A DNA stretch of 64,000 nucleotides from Parasedimentitalea huanghaiensis (GCF_009753675.1 NZ_WQLV01000006.1:62001-126000); one strand, 5' to 3'. Shown: positions 1-9,170, numbered from the stretch's first letter. Numbers and translations are program-made. Notes: a model not told the origin generated them from the letters alone.

Positions 1-19
1 TCTAGGCTGAATTGCGTGT

Positions 20-33
20 ATTGCAGTTGCAAT
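20..33. promoter_or_regulatory. Palindrome upstream of the M16 peptidase pair
   Basis: The sequence reads ATTGCA-GT-TGCAAT, a perfect 6-bp inverted repeat ending 42 bases before the ATG at 76. It could be an operator or a promoter-proximal palindrome. The first 75 bases otherwise show no complete gene; a strong ribosome site AAGGAGG (62-68) precedes the ATG. Confidence 0.25.
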
Positions 34-75
34 GACACGTGCTGACAGGTCTGAGCAAAACAAGGAGGATGCCGC

Positions 76-1419
76 ATGATCAAAGGGATCACATGGGCGA
101 GTGCGATCGTCTCGGCCAGCTGGGCTGGCGCCGCTTTCGCGAGCGAAGAACTGGTTTCCAACTTCACGCTTGGCAATGGCATGCAAGTGGTGGTGGTCGA
201 AGATCACCGCGCCCCGGTTGTACAGCATATGGTCTGGTACCGGGCAGGTTCAGCGGATGAGCCAAAAGGCCAGTCTGGCGTGGCGCATTATTTGGAACAC
301 CTGCTGTTCAAAGCCACCGAAACCCTGGAATCAGGTGAGCTATCAGCAACTGTTGCCGCCAATGGCGGCAAAGATAATGCTTTTACCAGCTACGACTACA
401 CCGCTTACTACCAGCGCGTCGCCGCCGACCGGCTAGAACTGATGATGCGGATGGAAAGTGACCGCATGGTCAATATCCGCTTGACCGAGCGTGATATTGA
501 AACCGAACGTGAGGTGATCCTGGAAGAACGCAACCAGCGGACCGACAACAACCCGCGCGCGCTCTTTCGCGAGCAGTCAAATGCGGTGCAATACCACAAT
601 CACCGCTATGGAGTACCCATCATCGGCTGGCGCCATGAAATGGAGACTTTGGACATGGAGGATGCGTTATCTTTCTACGGCACCTATTACGCCCCTAACA
701 ACGCCATCCTGGTGGTGTCAGGCGATGTTGACCCGGACGAAGTAAACCGATTGGCCGAACAGTATTACGGTGTCATCCCAGCCAACCCTGATTTGCCCGA
801 CCGCTTGCGCACCGAGGAACCTCCACAAACTGCTGCACGTCGGCTGACCTTCAAAGACGCCCGCGTCGCCCAGCCCTATGTACAGCGCTCATATCTGGCG
901 CCAGAACGGGATGCGGGAGATCAACAGCAAGCCGCTGCACTCTTTTTGTTGTCCGAACTGCTTGGTGGCGGCACAACGTCTTATCTGACCAACGCCCTGC
1001 AATTCGAACAGCAGGTCGCAGTTTACACCGGCGCGTTCTACTCAGGCATGTCGCTGGACGACACAACCTTTTCATTTCTGGTCGTGCCCGCCGAAGGCAT
1101 ATCGCTGCAACAGGCCGAAGAGGCTTTGGACCAGACTTATGCAGCCTTTTTGGAAGATGGCGTAGATGCAGAGCAGTTGGACCGGATCAAACTGCAACTG
1201 CGAGCTTCTGAAATTTATGCGCGTGACAACGTCGATGGCATCGCTAACCGCTATGGCCGGGCACTAACCTCGGGACTGACAATCGAGGATGTTCAAGCTT
1301 GGCCCGACATTTTGCAGGCCGTCACAGCTGACGAAATTATCGCAGTTGCGAAACAAGTGCTCCGCCCCGAGGTCTCGGTGACCGGCTGGTTGATGCGGGA
1401 TGAGGAGGCAATCCAATGA
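76..1419 (+). CDS. M16 family zinc peptidase (active subunit)
   Basis: Predicted periplasmic metallopeptidase of the pitrilysin/insulinase (M16B) family, 447 aa. The inverted zinc motif is visible as HYLEH at residues 71-75, with the downstream acidic pair E150-E151 in position to give the third zinc ligand. A hydrophobic N-terminus with an AFA-S cleavage site near residue 22 suggests export. AAGGAGG lies seven bases before the ATG. The stop overlaps the start of the next M16 gene (ATGA), so the two are surely co-translated. Known for the family: an active subunit often pairs with a catalytically dead homologue, as in mitochondrial processing peptidase and many bacterial two-gene loci. The natural substrate cannot be told from sequence. 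Confidence 0.93.
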   Translation: MIKGITWASAIVSASWAGAAFASEELVSNFTLGNGMQVVVVEDHRAPVVQHMVWYRAGSADEPKGQSGVAHYLEHLLFKATETLESGELSATVAANGGKDNAFTSYDYTAYYQRVAADRLELMMRMESDRMVNIRLTERDIETEREVILEERNQRTDNNPRALFREQSNAVQYHNHRYGVPIIGWRHEMETLDMEDALSFYGTYYAPNNAILVVSGDVDPDEVNRLAEQYYGVIPANPDLPDRLRTEEPPQTAARRLTFKDARVAQPYVQRSYLAPERDAGDQQQAAALFLLSELLGGGTTSYLTNALQFEQQVAVYTGAFYSGMSLDDTTFSFLVVPAEGISLQQAEEALDQTYAAFLEDGVDAEQLDRIKLQLRASEIYARDNVDGIANRYGRALTSGLTIEDVQAWPDILQAVTADEIIAVAKQVLRPEVSVTGWLMRDEEAIQ

Positions 1420-2738
1420 TGGGTTTCAAACAGGTGATGGCGGCCCTGACCGCCTGTGTATTGGCATTGCCGGCACTGGCTGAGGTGAAAATCAAAGAAG
1501 TCACCTCACCAGGTGGTATCACCGCTTGGCTGGTCGAGGATCACTCGATCCCTTTCACCGCACTAGAGCTACGGTTTCGTGGCGGCACCTCACTGGATGC
1601 CCCTGGCAAACGAGGCGCCATCTATCTGATGGCTGGTCTGCTCGAAGAGGGCGCTGGCGACCTGATGGCGCAGGACTATGCCAAAGCTCTCGAAGGGCTG
1701 GCGGCGTCGTTCTCCTATGACACCAGCAAAGACAGCGCTTCGATTTCCGCCCGTTTCCTGAGCGAAAACCGGGGGGAAGCCATCGCTTTGCTGCGCGATA
1801 CCATCCATGCGCCCCGGTTTGATCAAATTGCTCTGGATCGGGTACGTGGTCAGGTCCTGTCCGGTCTGCGCTCGGATGCCAAAGACCCCAATGACATTGC
1901 AGGCCGCGCCTTCGCGGCAATGGCCTATGGCGATCACCCGTATGGTACGGATGGTAAAGGCACCATCGAGAGCGTCACAGCGCTCAATCGGCAAGATATC
2001 ATTGATGCCCACCAGGCAGTCTTTGCCCGGGATCGACTCTATGTCGGTGCGGTGGGTGATATTGATCCAAAACAGTTGGGCGAGTTGTTGGATACATTGC
2101 TCGGCGATCTGCCCGAAACGGGCGCTGCAATCCCCGGCCCCGCCAAGGTTACCATTCCCGGCGGTGTCACCGTGGTTGACTTTGACACCCCACAATCGGT
2201 GGCTCTGTTTGGTCAGATCGGCATCGACCGCGATGATCCACGGTTCTTTACAGCCTATGTGATGAACCAAATCCTTGGAGGTGGCTCATTTGCAAGCCGC
2301 CTAATGAGTGAGGTCCGCGAAAAGCGTGGTTTGACCTATGGCGTATATTCTTACTTGGTGCCGCGTGATCTGGCAGCGGTCTATATGGGCTCTGTCGCTT
2401 CGGCCAATGGCAAAGTCGCAGAAGCGGTCCATGTGATCCGCGAGGAATGGCGCCGGATGGCCACCGATGGCATAACGCCAAAGGAATTGCAGGATGCTCA
2501 GACCTATCTAACGGGCGCCTACCCGCTGCGATTTGATGGCAATGGCCCCATTGCTTCGATCATGGTGGGAATGCAGATGCAGGGCCTACCAATCGACTAT
2601 ATTGCCACCCGAAACGACAAAGTGAACGCAGTGACGCTGGAAGATGTAAACCAGCTGGCCGCTGAATTACTGGATCCTGACGGGTTGCATTTTACTGTGG
2701 TTGGTCGCCCCGAGGGGCTGGAATCATCGTCTGAATAA
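1416..2738 (+). CDS. M16 family peptidase-like protein (inactive partner)
   Basis: Second M16 subunit, 440 aa, with a signal peptide ending near residue 22 (LPALA-E). At the place of the zinc motif it reads YLMAGLLEEGAG, so the HXXEH ligands are missing and it should not bind zinc. The C-terminal half keeps M16 features, including a glycine-rich stretch (ILGGGSFASRL) followed by a REKRGLTYG motif typical of the substrate-binding subunit. Ribosome site GAGGAGG lies inside the 3' end of the upstream gene, and the reading frames overlap by four bases. Inferred role: non-catalytic half of a heterodimer with the product of the gene at 76-1419. A strong terminator follows directly. Confidence 0.92.
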   Translation: MMGFKQVMAALTACVLALPALAEVKIKEVTSPGGITAWLVEDHSIPFTALELRFRGGTSLDAPGKRGAIYLMAGLLEEGAGDLMAQDYAKALEGLAASFSYDTSKDSASISARFLSENRGEAIALLRDTIHAPRFDQIALDRVRGQVLSGLRSDAKDPNDIAGRAFAAMAYGDHPYGTDGKGTIESVTALNRQDIIDAHQAVFARDRLYVGAVGDIDPKQLGELLDTLLGDLPETGAAIPGPAKVTIPGGVTVVDFDTPQSVALFGQIGIDRDDPRFFTAYVMNQILGGGSFASRLMSEVREKRGLTYGVYSYLVPRDLAAVYMGSVASANGKVAEAVHVIREEWRRMATDGITPKELQDAQTYLTGAYPLRFDGNGPIASIMVGMQMQGLPIDYIATRNDKVNAVTLEDVNQLAAELLDPDGLHFTVVGRPEGLESSSE

Positions 2739-2743
2739 TCCAA

Positions 2744-2780
2744 AACGGCGGCAGTTCAACCTGCCGCCGTTGCTTTATTT
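2744..2780 (+). terminator. Rho-independent terminator after M16 pair
   Basis: An 11-bp perfect stem (AACGGCGGCAG / CTGCCGCCGTT, 2744-2754 and 2761-2771) with a six-base loop is followed by GCTTTATTT. It starts six bases after the stop codon of the second M16 gene. Confidence 0.85.
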
Positions 2781-2804
2781 AGCTACAAATATCCCCGCCG
2801 GAGG
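2779..2804 (+). repeat. Dispersed AAATATCC gene-end element, copy A
   Basis: Reads TTAGCTACAAATATCCCCG followed by CCGGAGG. It resembles the elements at 17369-17402 and 31115-31148 in sequence and in lying just beyond a gene end. This copy is the most diverged: its palindromic core is interrupted by extra bases. Function unknown. Confidence 0.4.
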
Positions 2805-2835
2805 CAGCGGCCAAGGGCCGCTCACTCGGCCGCTG

Positions 2836-3645
2836 TTACAGCCCCAAGACATCAACCATATCATACTGGCCTGGGGCCTTGTCCTGCCCCCACAACGCAG
2901 CCTTTAGCGCGCCACGGGCAAAGATTGCGCGATCCGTCGCCATATGACGCAGCACAATACGCTCACCTGCAGCAGCAAATAACACGTCATGCTCTCCCAC
3001 GATGTCGCCGCCACGAATGGCGCTGAACCCGATATCACCCCGCTTGCGCGCTCCAGTGATGCCGTCACGGCCACTGTCAGACACGTCTGACAGGGTCACA
3101 CCCCGGCCCTCTGCTGCGGCTTCCCCCAACATCAAGGCTGTGCCTGAAGGTGCGTCTACTTTGTGATGGTGATGTGCCTCGATCACCTCGATGTCGAAAT
3201 CCTCATCCAATGCAGCCGCAACCTTCTTGGTCAGCTGAACCAGCAGGTTCACGCCCAGGCTCATATTGCCCGCCCGCACAATGGCGGCATGACGCGCAGC
3301 AGGTTCAAGCTGGGCAATCTGCGCCTCGGACATCCCCGTGGTACCGATCACATGCACCGCCCGCGCCTGCGCTGCCAGCGCGGCAAACTCCAGCGTCGCT
3401 TCGGGTGCCGTGAAATCAATCACCGCCTGAGCTTTGGAAAACGCTTCTAGCGCGTCGTCGGTCACGTTGACACCAATCGCCGCTCCGCCCATCGCAACGC
3501 CGATATCCTGACCAACCCAGGTATGACCCGAACGTTCGACGACACCCACCAGTCGTGCCTTGTCGCTTTCCAGCACTGTTCGGATCAGCATCTGCCCCAT
3601 CCGCCCCGACCCACCGGTAATCACGATCCCTGGCCTATCCGTCAT
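2836..3645 (-). CDS. dapB: 4-hydroxy-tetrahydrodipicolinate reductase
   Basis: Reduces 4-hydroxy-tetrahydrodipicolinate with NAD(P)H in the lysine/diaminopimelate pathway; cytosolic. The 269-aa length is typical. The N-terminal Rossmann motif GGSGRMG is at residues 11-17, and the DapB signature [15 protein letters not shown], with catalytic His and Lys, is at about 157-170. The start ATG has AGGG a few bases upstream. It is divergent from rbfA across an 88-base gap and convergent with the M16 pair, so it is probably transcribed alone. Confidence 0.97.
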   Translation of the reverse strand: MTDRPGIVITGGSGRMGQMLIRTVLESDKARLVGVVERSGHTWVGQDIGVAMGGAAIGVNVTDDALEAFSKAQAVIDFTAPEATLEFAALAAQARAVHVIGTTGMSEAQIAQLEPAARHAAIVRAGNMSLGVNLLVQLTKKVAAALDEDFDIEVIEAHHHHKVDAPSGTALMLGEAAAEGRGVTLSDVSDSGRDGITGARKRGDIGFSAIRGGDIVGEHDVLFAAAGERIVLRHMATDRAIFARGALKAALWGQDKAPGQYDMVDVLGL

Positions 3646-3733
3646 TTGCCCTACCCTTTTCTCTCAAGCTGCTTTTTTCCTAACCGCTCTGGCACCGCTT
3701 GGCAAAGTCTCACTTTGTGCTTAAATCGGATGT

Positions 3734-4126
3734 ATGGCTAAGAACAAATTCAATGATGGTGCTCCTTCTCAACGACAACTGCGTGTTGGCGAACTCATCC
3801 GACGTGCCTTGTCGGAAGTGTTGGCGCGTGGCGACGTCCATGATGCCGAGCTGAACCGTCTCTCTATCACCGTCGGCGAGGTCCGCACCTCTCCCGACCT
3901 CCGTATCGCCACCTGTTATGTGCTGCCACTGGGCGGCAAGGGCAAAGAGGACGTGCTGAAACTGCTCGCCAAGAACATGGGAGAGCTGCGCCGTCTGGTA
4001 TCCAAGAAAACCGCGCTGAAGCATTCGCCGGAGTTCCGGTTCCGTCTGGACGAGACCTTTGACCGGATGGATGAAACTGAACGGTTGCTGAACCAGGACG
4101 TGGTGCGCCGCGACATCGAAGAGTGA
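3734..4126 (+). CDS. rbfA: 30S ribosome-binding factor A
   Basis: Small KH-fold factor (130 aa) that helps mature the 16S rRNA 5' end on the 30S subunit. The central region, with [14 protein letters not shown] near residues 13-26 and a C-terminal [12 protein letters not shown] stretch, is characteristic of RbfA. No clear Shine-Dalgarno sequence is visible before the ATG, and a second ATG four bases upstream is out of frame. The stop overlaps the GTG start of the next gene by four bases. rbfA-truB proximity is a common bacterial arrangement and is kept here with one gene in between. Confidence 0.96.
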   Translation: MAKNKFNDGAPSQRQLRVGELIRRALSEVLARGDVHDAELNRLSITVGEVRTSPDLRIATCYVLPLGGKGKEDVLKLLAKNMGELRRLVSKKTALKHSPEFRFRLDETFDRMDETERLLNQDVVRRDIEE

Positions 4127-4860
4127 TCAGGGCGCTGCTGGTATTGCTGGCAGCGCTTGGTGCTGCCCCTGTTGCAGCGCTGGACTGCAATGACATCGCC
4201 TATGATGGCAACCGCTTCACGGTGTGCGAGGTCGACGCTTCCACGGAAAAACTCCAACTGTTCCTGCGTAACGATCAAGGCAAGGTATATGGCCAGTTTT
4301 CCGCGATCGACGCGGCGCTGGCGCAAGACGGTCAAAAACTCGCCTTTGCCACCAATGCCGGTATGTATCACTCCGACCGTTCGCCAGTTGGTCTATACAT
4401 CGAAAACCAACAGCAACAAATGCGGCTGATCCCCAACGCCGGCCCCGGTAACTTTGGCCTACTGCCCAATGGCGTGTTCTGCATGCGCCCCGGACGTGCC
4501 GATGTCTATGAAAGTCTGCAGTATCGCGATTCGGGCGTGAACTGCACCCACGCCACTCAATCCGGCCCGATGTTGGTGATCGAAGGCGAGTTGCACCCTC
4601 GGTTTTTGGTCGACTCAAATTCCTATTATATCCGAAACGGCGTTGGCACCTCGGCAGATGGCAAACGCGTTGTCTTTGCTATTTCCCGCAACGCCGTCAC
4701 CTTTCACCAGTTCGGCCGCCTGTTTCGCGACCACCTGAAACTCCCCAGCGCGTTGTATTTCGACGGTAACATTTCTCGCCTGCATGCGCCCTCTGTGGGA
4801 CGTAGCGATAACGGGTTCATGATGGGACCAGTGGTTGGTGTGGTTGAGGCGAACGACTAG
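4123..4860 (+). CDS. Phosphodiester glycosidase family protein (NAGPA/DUF2233 domain)
   Basis: Exported protein of 245 aa starting at a GTG that overlaps the rbfA stop (GTGA). Residues 1-19 form a signal peptide ending in a VAA-L type site. The body matches the NAGPA-like phosphodiester glycosidase fold: a conserved TNAGMYH motif near residue 78, then [13 protein letters not shown], a TQSGPMLV motif, and a C-terminal [10 protein letters not shown] stretch. Known relatives remove sugar phosphodiester groups or act on cell-wall polymers; the substrate here is unknown. Translational coupling to rbfA says how it is expressed, not that it works on ribosomes. Confidence 0.85.
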   Translation: MIRALLVLLAALGAAPVAALDCNDIAYDGNRFTVCEVDASTEKLQLFLRNDQGKVYGQFSAIDAALAQDGQKLAFATNAGMYHSDRSPVGLYIENQQQQMRLIPNAGPGNFGLLPNGVFCMRPGRADVYESLQYRDSGVNCTHATQSGPMLVIEGELHPRFLVDSNSYYIRNGVGTSADGKRVVFAISRNAVTFHQFGRLFRDHLKLPSALYFDGNISRLHAPSVGRSDNGFMMGPVVGVVEAND

Positions 4861-4873
4861 CAGTTAAGTCGAT

Positions 4874-4897
4874 GGTGCGTGCAAGCACACACCCTAC
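4874..4897 (-). repeat. REP-like palindrome, copy 1
   Basis: Read on the minus strand it is GTAGGGTGTGTGCTTG followed by CACGCACC, one mismatch from the copy at 35194-35217. The core forms a hairpin with an 8-bp stem (one G-T type mismatch) and a four-base loop. It sits 13 bases beyond a stop codon. Such short extragenic palindromes often recur across a genome. Confidence 0.6.
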
Positions 4898-4918
4898 GTT
4901 AGCTGAGCGGTTGCAGTT

Positions 4919-4960
4919 CCTGTCAAAGCTGGGCTTGTTTTCCGAAGTGGAATTGACAGG
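4919..4960. repeat. Inverted repeat upstream of truB
   Basis: CCTGTCAA (4919-4926) and TTGACAGG (4953-4960) form a perfect 8-bp inverted repeat with a 26-base spacer, ending 50 bases before the truB start. It may be a regulatory site or chance; nothing else supports a function. Confidence 0.25.
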
Positions 4961-5010
4961 CCTCCCCCCATCAGCTACCCCGCGCGCCTCACTGTAATTC
5001 GGGGAACGAC

Positions 5011-5916
5011 ATGGCACGCAAACGCAAAGGCCGCGATATTTCTGGTTGGTTGGTAGTAGACAAACCCGCTGGCATCACCTCGACCTCGGTTGTGAACAAG
5101 GTCCGCTGGGCACTGGACGCCAAGAAAGCCGGCCATGCAGGCACCCTAGACCCCGAGGCAACCGGTGTACTGGCCGTGGCCTTAGGTGAAGCGACCAAGA
5201 CCGTTCCGTATATCACCGACGCGCTGAAAGCATACCAGTTTACCGTTCGACTGGGTCAAGCCACCAATACCGATGACACCGAGGGCGAAGTCATCGCCAC
5301 CAGCGATGCCCGCCCCTCGGATGACGAAATCATCGCCGCCCTGCCGCAGTTTCTGGGTGACATCATGCAGGTGCCCCCTAAGTTTTCAGCGGTGAAGATC
5401 GACGGCCAGCGCGCTTATAAACTGGCCCGCGATGGCGAAGATGTTGAACTGGCTGCTCGCCCCCTCTGGGTCGAGGAACTGCTGCTGGTGGATCGCCCTG
5501 ATGCCGACCATGTGACGCTTGAAATGACCTGCGGCAAAGGCGGCTATGTGCGCTCGATCGCCCGTGATCTGGGGGCCTCGCTGGGCTGTCACGGCCACGT
5601 ACGCGAATTGCGCCGGGTTTGGTCTGGCCCGTTTGACGTTGAAAACGGGCTGACCCTTGACCGCATCGAAGAAATCGCCCGCACACCGGAGCTGGATACT
5701 TTCATCCAGCCGCTGGAAATTGGGCTGGCAGATCTGCCCGAACTGAAATGCACCCCCGAAGGTGCTGCCAAACTGCGCAATGGCAACCCCGGCATGGTGT
5801 TGGCCGCCACCGTCGAATATGGCGATGAAGCCTGGGCCTCGCTGGATGGTGAGGCCGTTGCTGTTGGCACCTACAAGGCAGGTGAATTGCACCCAAGCCG
5901 GGTGTTTGTGCGGTAA
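5011..5916 (+). CDS. truB: tRNA pseudouridine(55) synthase
   Basis: Makes pseudouridine 55 in the T loop of tRNAs. 301 aa, normal for the family. The N-terminal [13 protein letters not shown] motif (residues 12-24) and the catalytic motif [14 protein letters not shown] with Asp47 are clear. The C-terminal extension is of the usual alphaproteobacterial kind. The start ATG follows GGGGAACGAC. truB lies downstream of rbfA and upstream of rpsO in the classical order, but here with unrelated genes between them. Confidence 0.97.
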   Translation: MARKRKGRDISGWLVVDKPAGITSTSVVNKVRWALDAKKAGHAGTLDPEATGVLAVALGEATKTVPYITDALKAYQFTVRLGQATNTDDTEGEVIATSDARPSDDEIIAALPQFLGDIMQVPPKFSAVKIDGQRAYKLARDGEDVELAARPLWVEELLLVDRPDADHVTLEMTCGKGGYVRSIARDLGASLGCHGHVRELRRVWSGPFDVENGLTLDRIEEIARTPELDTFIQPLEIGLADLPELKCTPEGAAKLRNGNPGMVLAATVEYGDEAWASLDGEAVAVGTYKAGELHPSRVFVR

Positions 5917-6083
5917 GCCAACAAAACTTGCACCTTCAACTCAGGCGTGCTTTCAATCCATAGATGTCCGTTTAGGGCGAATGAAATTGGGGGCAAGCGG
6001 AGGAGAATTGTCAGACGTTAGCGAATTGCTATGAGTTTCAGCTGTTCAAAGTAATCGCCGAGAATTTTTCGCTATGGCCGGTC

Positions 6084-6776
6084 GTGTTTTTGATCACCTT
6101 TCTTGCTTTACTGATCTGGGCAATTTGGAATCCGGCGCAGTTTTCGGCCTTGTTTAATAGAGTTGAGAGCGTGAAAATCTCAGGCGTCGAAGTCAAGCTA
6201 AGCAAGCTGGAAGAGAAGTTTAAGGAAACCAATTTTCAGCTTGTAGAGCTGGAAGAAGAAAACAGCCGACTGAATTCGCTTTACACAACTTTTGACCCCG
6301 ATGCCCCGAAGGAAGCATTGGAAAAAGTTCGGCAGGAATTAAAGGTGTTAGCTGGCAATATGGACGGCTCCTCTCCTATCCTTGACGGGTTGCGCAGCGG
6401 GGCCGATCCAGAGGATATCTTTGCGGCAGCTGAGATCCTGCGAGCAAATCGGGATTTTTCGATGTTCGACCCACTTATTGCCAGCATTGATCGCATAGCA
6501 TCAGACCCAAGGCTTGAGGACCTTAGATACCAAACGGTCTGGAGCCTGGCGTCTGCAGCGCACCGAATTATTCTAGCGGCGGTAAAACACTCGGATGCCC
6601 CCAAACTGACAACAGCTCAGTTAGAGACCGCACGATCTGCTTTAACTAAACTGGGGTCCAATCCCCACGTCCAACTAGACCGCCCCGACAGCCCCAAACA
6701 GGGTATTCGCGGCCCCGTTGGATATGCCCTGAACTGGATTGAAATTGGGTTGGAAAAGCAGTTGAAGGCGAAGTAG
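6084..6776 (+). CDS. Hypothetical membrane-anchored coiled-coil protein
   Basis: Unrecognised protein of 230 aa counted from a GTG at 6084. Residues 2-17 form one strong transmembrane segment, followed by a Lys/Glu-rich stretch (residues about 35-60) with heptad-like spacing that should be a coiled coil, then a soluble helical domain. Expected topology is one membrane anchor with a large cytosolic part. The frame stays open upstream to 5985 with plausible protein sequence (FQLFKVIAENFSLWPVV) but contains no ATG, GTG or TTG before 6081, whereas a good GGAGGAG ribosome site lies at 5999-6005. The true start may therefore be non-standard or hidden by a frameshift. Codon use looks more AT-rich than in truB, compatible with transfer. 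Confidence 0.6.
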   Translation: MFLITFLALLIWAIWNPAQFSALFNRVESVKISGVEVKLSKLEEKFKETNFQLVELEEENSRLNSLYTTFDPDAPKEALEKVRQELKVLAGNMDGSSPILDGLRSGADPEDIFAAAEILRANRDFSMFDPLIASIDRIASDPRLEDLRYQTVWSLASAAHRIILAAVKHSDAPKLTTAQLETARSALTKLGSNPHVQLDRPDSPKQGIRGPVGYALNWIEIGLEKQLKAK

Positions 6777-6819
6777 GTCACTGGTTGCGAACTGATCCAA
6801 TTTGGACCAGAACTGCAAG

Positions 6820-7326
6820 ATGATCACCCGCTCCCATACCAAGGGCGACGCGCCCTCAACTGCCGTGTATTCCGATTGCGAGACCTATCGCTATAGCCTG
6901 ACCCGCGTCTGGGATGAGGCGGGCAAGAAGGTGATGTTCGTGATGTTGAATCCGTCCACCGCAACCGAAGTCCAGAACGACCCCACCATTGAGCGCTGTG
7001 AACGGCGGGCCAGATCGCTGGGGTTTGGCGGTTTTCGTGCCACCAATATCTTTGCCTATCGTGCCACCGACCCAAAAGACATGCGCGCCGCTGCCGATCC
7101 ATCCGGTCCAGACAATGACGCTGCTATCCTGGCAGGAATGGACTGGGCCGATCAGGTGGTTTGTGGCTGGGGCACCAATGGCGAACACCTGAACCAAGGA
7201 CCACGCGTAGAAGCTCTGCTACGGGCCAGCGGTCACAAACTCTACCAGTTGGGGATTAGTAAAGCAGGTCACCCAAAACACCCCCTCTACATCGCTTATA
7301 AGCAAGAACCCCAGCTCTGGGTTTGA
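6820..7326 (+). CDS. DUF1643 domain-containing protein
   Basis: 168 aa from ATG 6820; a TTG at 6802 would add six residues and neither has a convincing Shine-Dalgarno site. The family hallmark is visible: an N-terminal YRYSLTRVWD segment, then FVMLNPSTATEVQNDPT and a CERRARSLGFGGFRATNIFAYRATDP block, and a C-terminal KAGHPKHPLYI motif. DUF1643 proteins are small, widespread and of unknown function, often found near phage or defence genes, though nothing of that kind is adjacent here. It sits 43 bases after the preceding hypothetical gene and could share its transcript. Confidence 0.8.
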   Translation: MITRSHTKGDAPSTAVYSDCETYRYSLTRVWDEAGKKVMFVMLNPSTATEVQNDPTIERCERRARSLGFGGFRATNIFAYRATDPKDMRAAADPSGPDNDAAILAGMDWADQVVCGWGTNGEHLNQGPRVEALLRASGHKLYQLGISKAGHPKHPLYIAYKQEPQLWV

Positions 7327-7438
7327 TATCAACCGGATCTCAACTGTTAACCTTTGTTCCCGATTTGTTTTGCCTGATCTTCGACAAAATGCAACACTGA
7401 TCCCTGTTAATGAGTCTCCATGGGTGTGGGGTGTGTAA

Positions 7439-8428
7439 ATGATCTGGTTGGCAAGTCTCCTTGGCCTGATGGCTATGGGTGGAACCCTGTTCGTTGGCGA
7501 CGACGACGTTGCAAACAACACTAGCGAAGACGACGAGCCCCGAGGCGGTGGCCAGGTGCCGTCCTCAGGGTCAGGAGAGGTGCAACCCCTGTCCAGCCTT
7601 CTTCCCTCGGATACCCCATCCGAGGAAAGTGACATTCTGTCTGGCGGTGATGGTGATGATCATCTGGCAGGTGGGCTTGGTGATGATCAGATCAACGGGT
7701 ATGACGGCGACGATCTGCTAGAGGGCGGTGGTGACAACGATCAGCTCTTTGGGGGTGAAGGCGTTGATACACTGGCCGGTGGTGATGGGTCTGATTTGCT
7801 GCATGGCCAGGGTGGCGATGACCAGCTGCTTGGCGAGAATGGCAGCGACAGCCTGTACGGCCACTTTGGCAATGACTTGATCCAAGGCGGCGGCGGCGAT
7901 GATACCGCTCATGGTGGGCAGGATGATGACACCCTGGTTGGCGGTAGTGGAAATGACGCCTTACATGGCAACTACGGCAATGACTCTCTTGCAGGTGGCA
8001 GTGGCAGTGACACCCTGTTCGGCGGAGTTGGCGATGATTTAGTCTCTGGCGCTGATGACGGTGACACACGCGATTTTATCAACGGTGGCGATGGGGATGA
8101 TACCCTAGTGGCCGGCGCAAACGATGTACTGACCACGGGAGATGGTGCGGATCAAATCATCGTCGGGAATTGGATTGACGCAGACCAGTCCATCGAAATG
8201 ATGGACTTCGACCCAACCGAGGATCAGTTGGTTCTACTTTGGGATCTGCAGACCCAACCGGACCCGGACATCGAAGTTGAAGCAGACCCGGATAGCCCCG
8301 AATACAGCGTTATTCGCGTTAACGGCACCGAGGTGTTGCGGGTCAATAGTTCCGCCAATCTCACAGCCTCCGACATAACTCTGCTGGATCAGGACAGCAG
8401 TGACGTGATCGGACTTCCCTTTAGCTGA
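7439..8428 (+). CDS. RTX-type calcium-binding repeat protein
   Basis: 329 aa. A hydrophobic N-terminus (residues 2-18) is followed by a Ser/Pro/Gly/Asp-rich linker. From about residue 68 to 240 come many glycine-rich nonapeptides of the GGxGxDxLx type (for example [16 protein letters not shown]), which in known proteins fold as a calcium-loaded beta-roll. The C-terminal 80 residues are acidic and end in a domain often seen after such repeats ([11 protein letters not shown]). Most such proteins leave the cell by a type I secretion system, but no ABC exporter or membrane-fusion gene is nearby, so export may use a system elsewhere. No enzymatic domain is visible. Strongly skewed composition. Confidence 0.82.
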   Translation: MIWLASLLGLMAMGGTLFVGDDDVANNTSEDDEPRGGGQVPSSGSGEVQPLSSLLPSDTPSEESDILSGGDGDDHLAGGLGDDQINGYDGDDLLEGGGDNDQLFGGEGVDTLAGGDGSDLLHGQGGDDQLLGENGSDSLYGHFGNDLIQGGGGDDTAHGGQDDDTLVGGSGNDALHGNYGNDSLAGGSGSDTLFGGVGDDLVSGADDGDTRDFINGGDGDDTLVAGANDVLTTGDGADQIIVGNWIDADQSIEMMDFDPTEDQLVLLWDLQTQPDPDIEVEADPDSPEYSVIRVNGTEVLRVNSSANLTASDITLLDQDSSDVIGLPFS

Positions 8429-8616
8429 TCCATCGACGGGCCCAGACCGCTGCAGCTCGCAGAATACCTTTGCCATTTCTTCCAGAACCGCCTATATCCG
8501 CGCATCCGCCATGGATTCGCGCGCTTTGTGCTGTGCATGGTGGGGACGACTCCATGGGCCTGTGCTGGACGACATCCCGGCCTGCGCCATTCACACAAAC
8601 CTTACAGGAGACCCCG

Positions 8617-8886
8617 ATGTCGATCACTGTTGAAGAAAAAAACCGCCTGATGAAAGAATTCGCAATCAAGGAAGGCGACACCGGTTCGCCAGAAGTCCAG
8701 GTTGCCATTCTGACCTCGCGCATCACCACCCTGACCGAGCACTTCAAAACCCACAAAAAAGACAACCACGGTCGTCGTGGTCTTTTGAAAATGGTTGCTC
8801 TGCGCCGTAAGCTTCTGGATTACACCAAGTCGAAAGACGTGGCTCGCTACCAGGACCTGATCAAGCGTCTCGGCATCCGCCGCTAA
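8617..8886 (+). CDS. rpsO: 30S ribosomal protein S15
   Basis: Primary 16S rRNA-binding protein of the small subunit. The start at 8617 gives exactly 89 aa, the family length, with ACAGGAG six bases upstream; longer versions of this frame are spurious. The family motifs [14 protein letters not shown] (residues about 21-34) and [12 protein letters not shown] are intact. S15 often autoregulates through its leader; the 188 bases upstream hold several short hairpins but I cannot identify a specific S15 site. Followed at once by a terminator, so it is cut off from pnp, which lies 3.8 kb downstream. Confidence 0.98.
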   Translation: MSITVEEKNRLMKEFAIKEGDTGSPEVQVAILTSRITTLTEHFKTHKKDNHGRRGLLKMVALRRKLLDYTKSKDVARYQDLIKRLGIRR

Positions 8887-8911
8887 GCTTTTTGATCCAT
8901 CCGGATCTGGA

Positions 8912-8945
8912 AACGCCTGCTCCGCAAGGAGCGGGCGTTTTTTTA
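8912..8945 (+). terminator. Terminator after rpsO
   Basis: A stem AACGCC-T-GCTCC / GGAGC-G-GGCGTT with a GCAA loop (8912-8939) is followed by a run of T. It ends rpsO transcription and implies that pnp is not expressed by simple read-through. Confidence 0.9.
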
Positions 8946-8949
8946 TGCG

Positions 8950-9170
8950 CTAGTCCAGCACGACCAGAGATGTAGAGGCGTATCGCAGAACGTAAGGTCG
9001 TTCTTCTGGTGCACCTTTGGGAATTTCCTTGCCAAAAAAGCCACATAACAATCATAAATCATAAACCCATCTCCCAAGTCTTCCGGCCAACAATAAACAA
9101 CCACGCCATATTCTGGTCCATCTTCACAGCCGTCATAACGAACGTGTGTACCCGGAGATAAAATTGCCAT
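8950..9170 (-). pseudogene. Small conserved-looking protein gene broken by a one-base frameshift
   Basis: From ATG 9170, preceded by a good GGAGG site, the frame codes MAILSPGTHVRYDGCEDGPE and continues to DCYVAF. At a run of six T on the minus strand (six A on plus, about 9035-9040) the continuing frame turns into unlikely sequence. A shift by one base gives FGKEIPKGAPEERPYVLRYA and then STSLVVLD before a stop at 8950. One additional T would restore a 73-aa protein. Either the base is really lost, the assembly has a homopolymer error, or the ribosome or polymerase slips here. I do not recognise the family. The region is AT-rich and lies between rpsO and pnp. Confidence 0.6.

Noticed and set aside
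1590-2270. Long minus-strand open frame (226 codons) opposite the second M16 gene
   Set aside because: It is an antisense shadow of a well-supported gene; the sequence has no domain and odd composition.
1416-2738. Second M16 gene as an active protease
   Set aside because: The HXXEH zinc motif is absent, so it is better seen as a non-catalytic partner.
3646-3733. Possible tRNA or small RNA gene between dapB and rbfA
   Set aside because: No cloverleaf or terminator is visible; it looks like a divergent promoter region.
7640-8120. Tandem repeat array resembling CRISPR or satellite DNA
   Set aside because: The repeats are 27-base units that code for RTX nonapeptides, without spacers.
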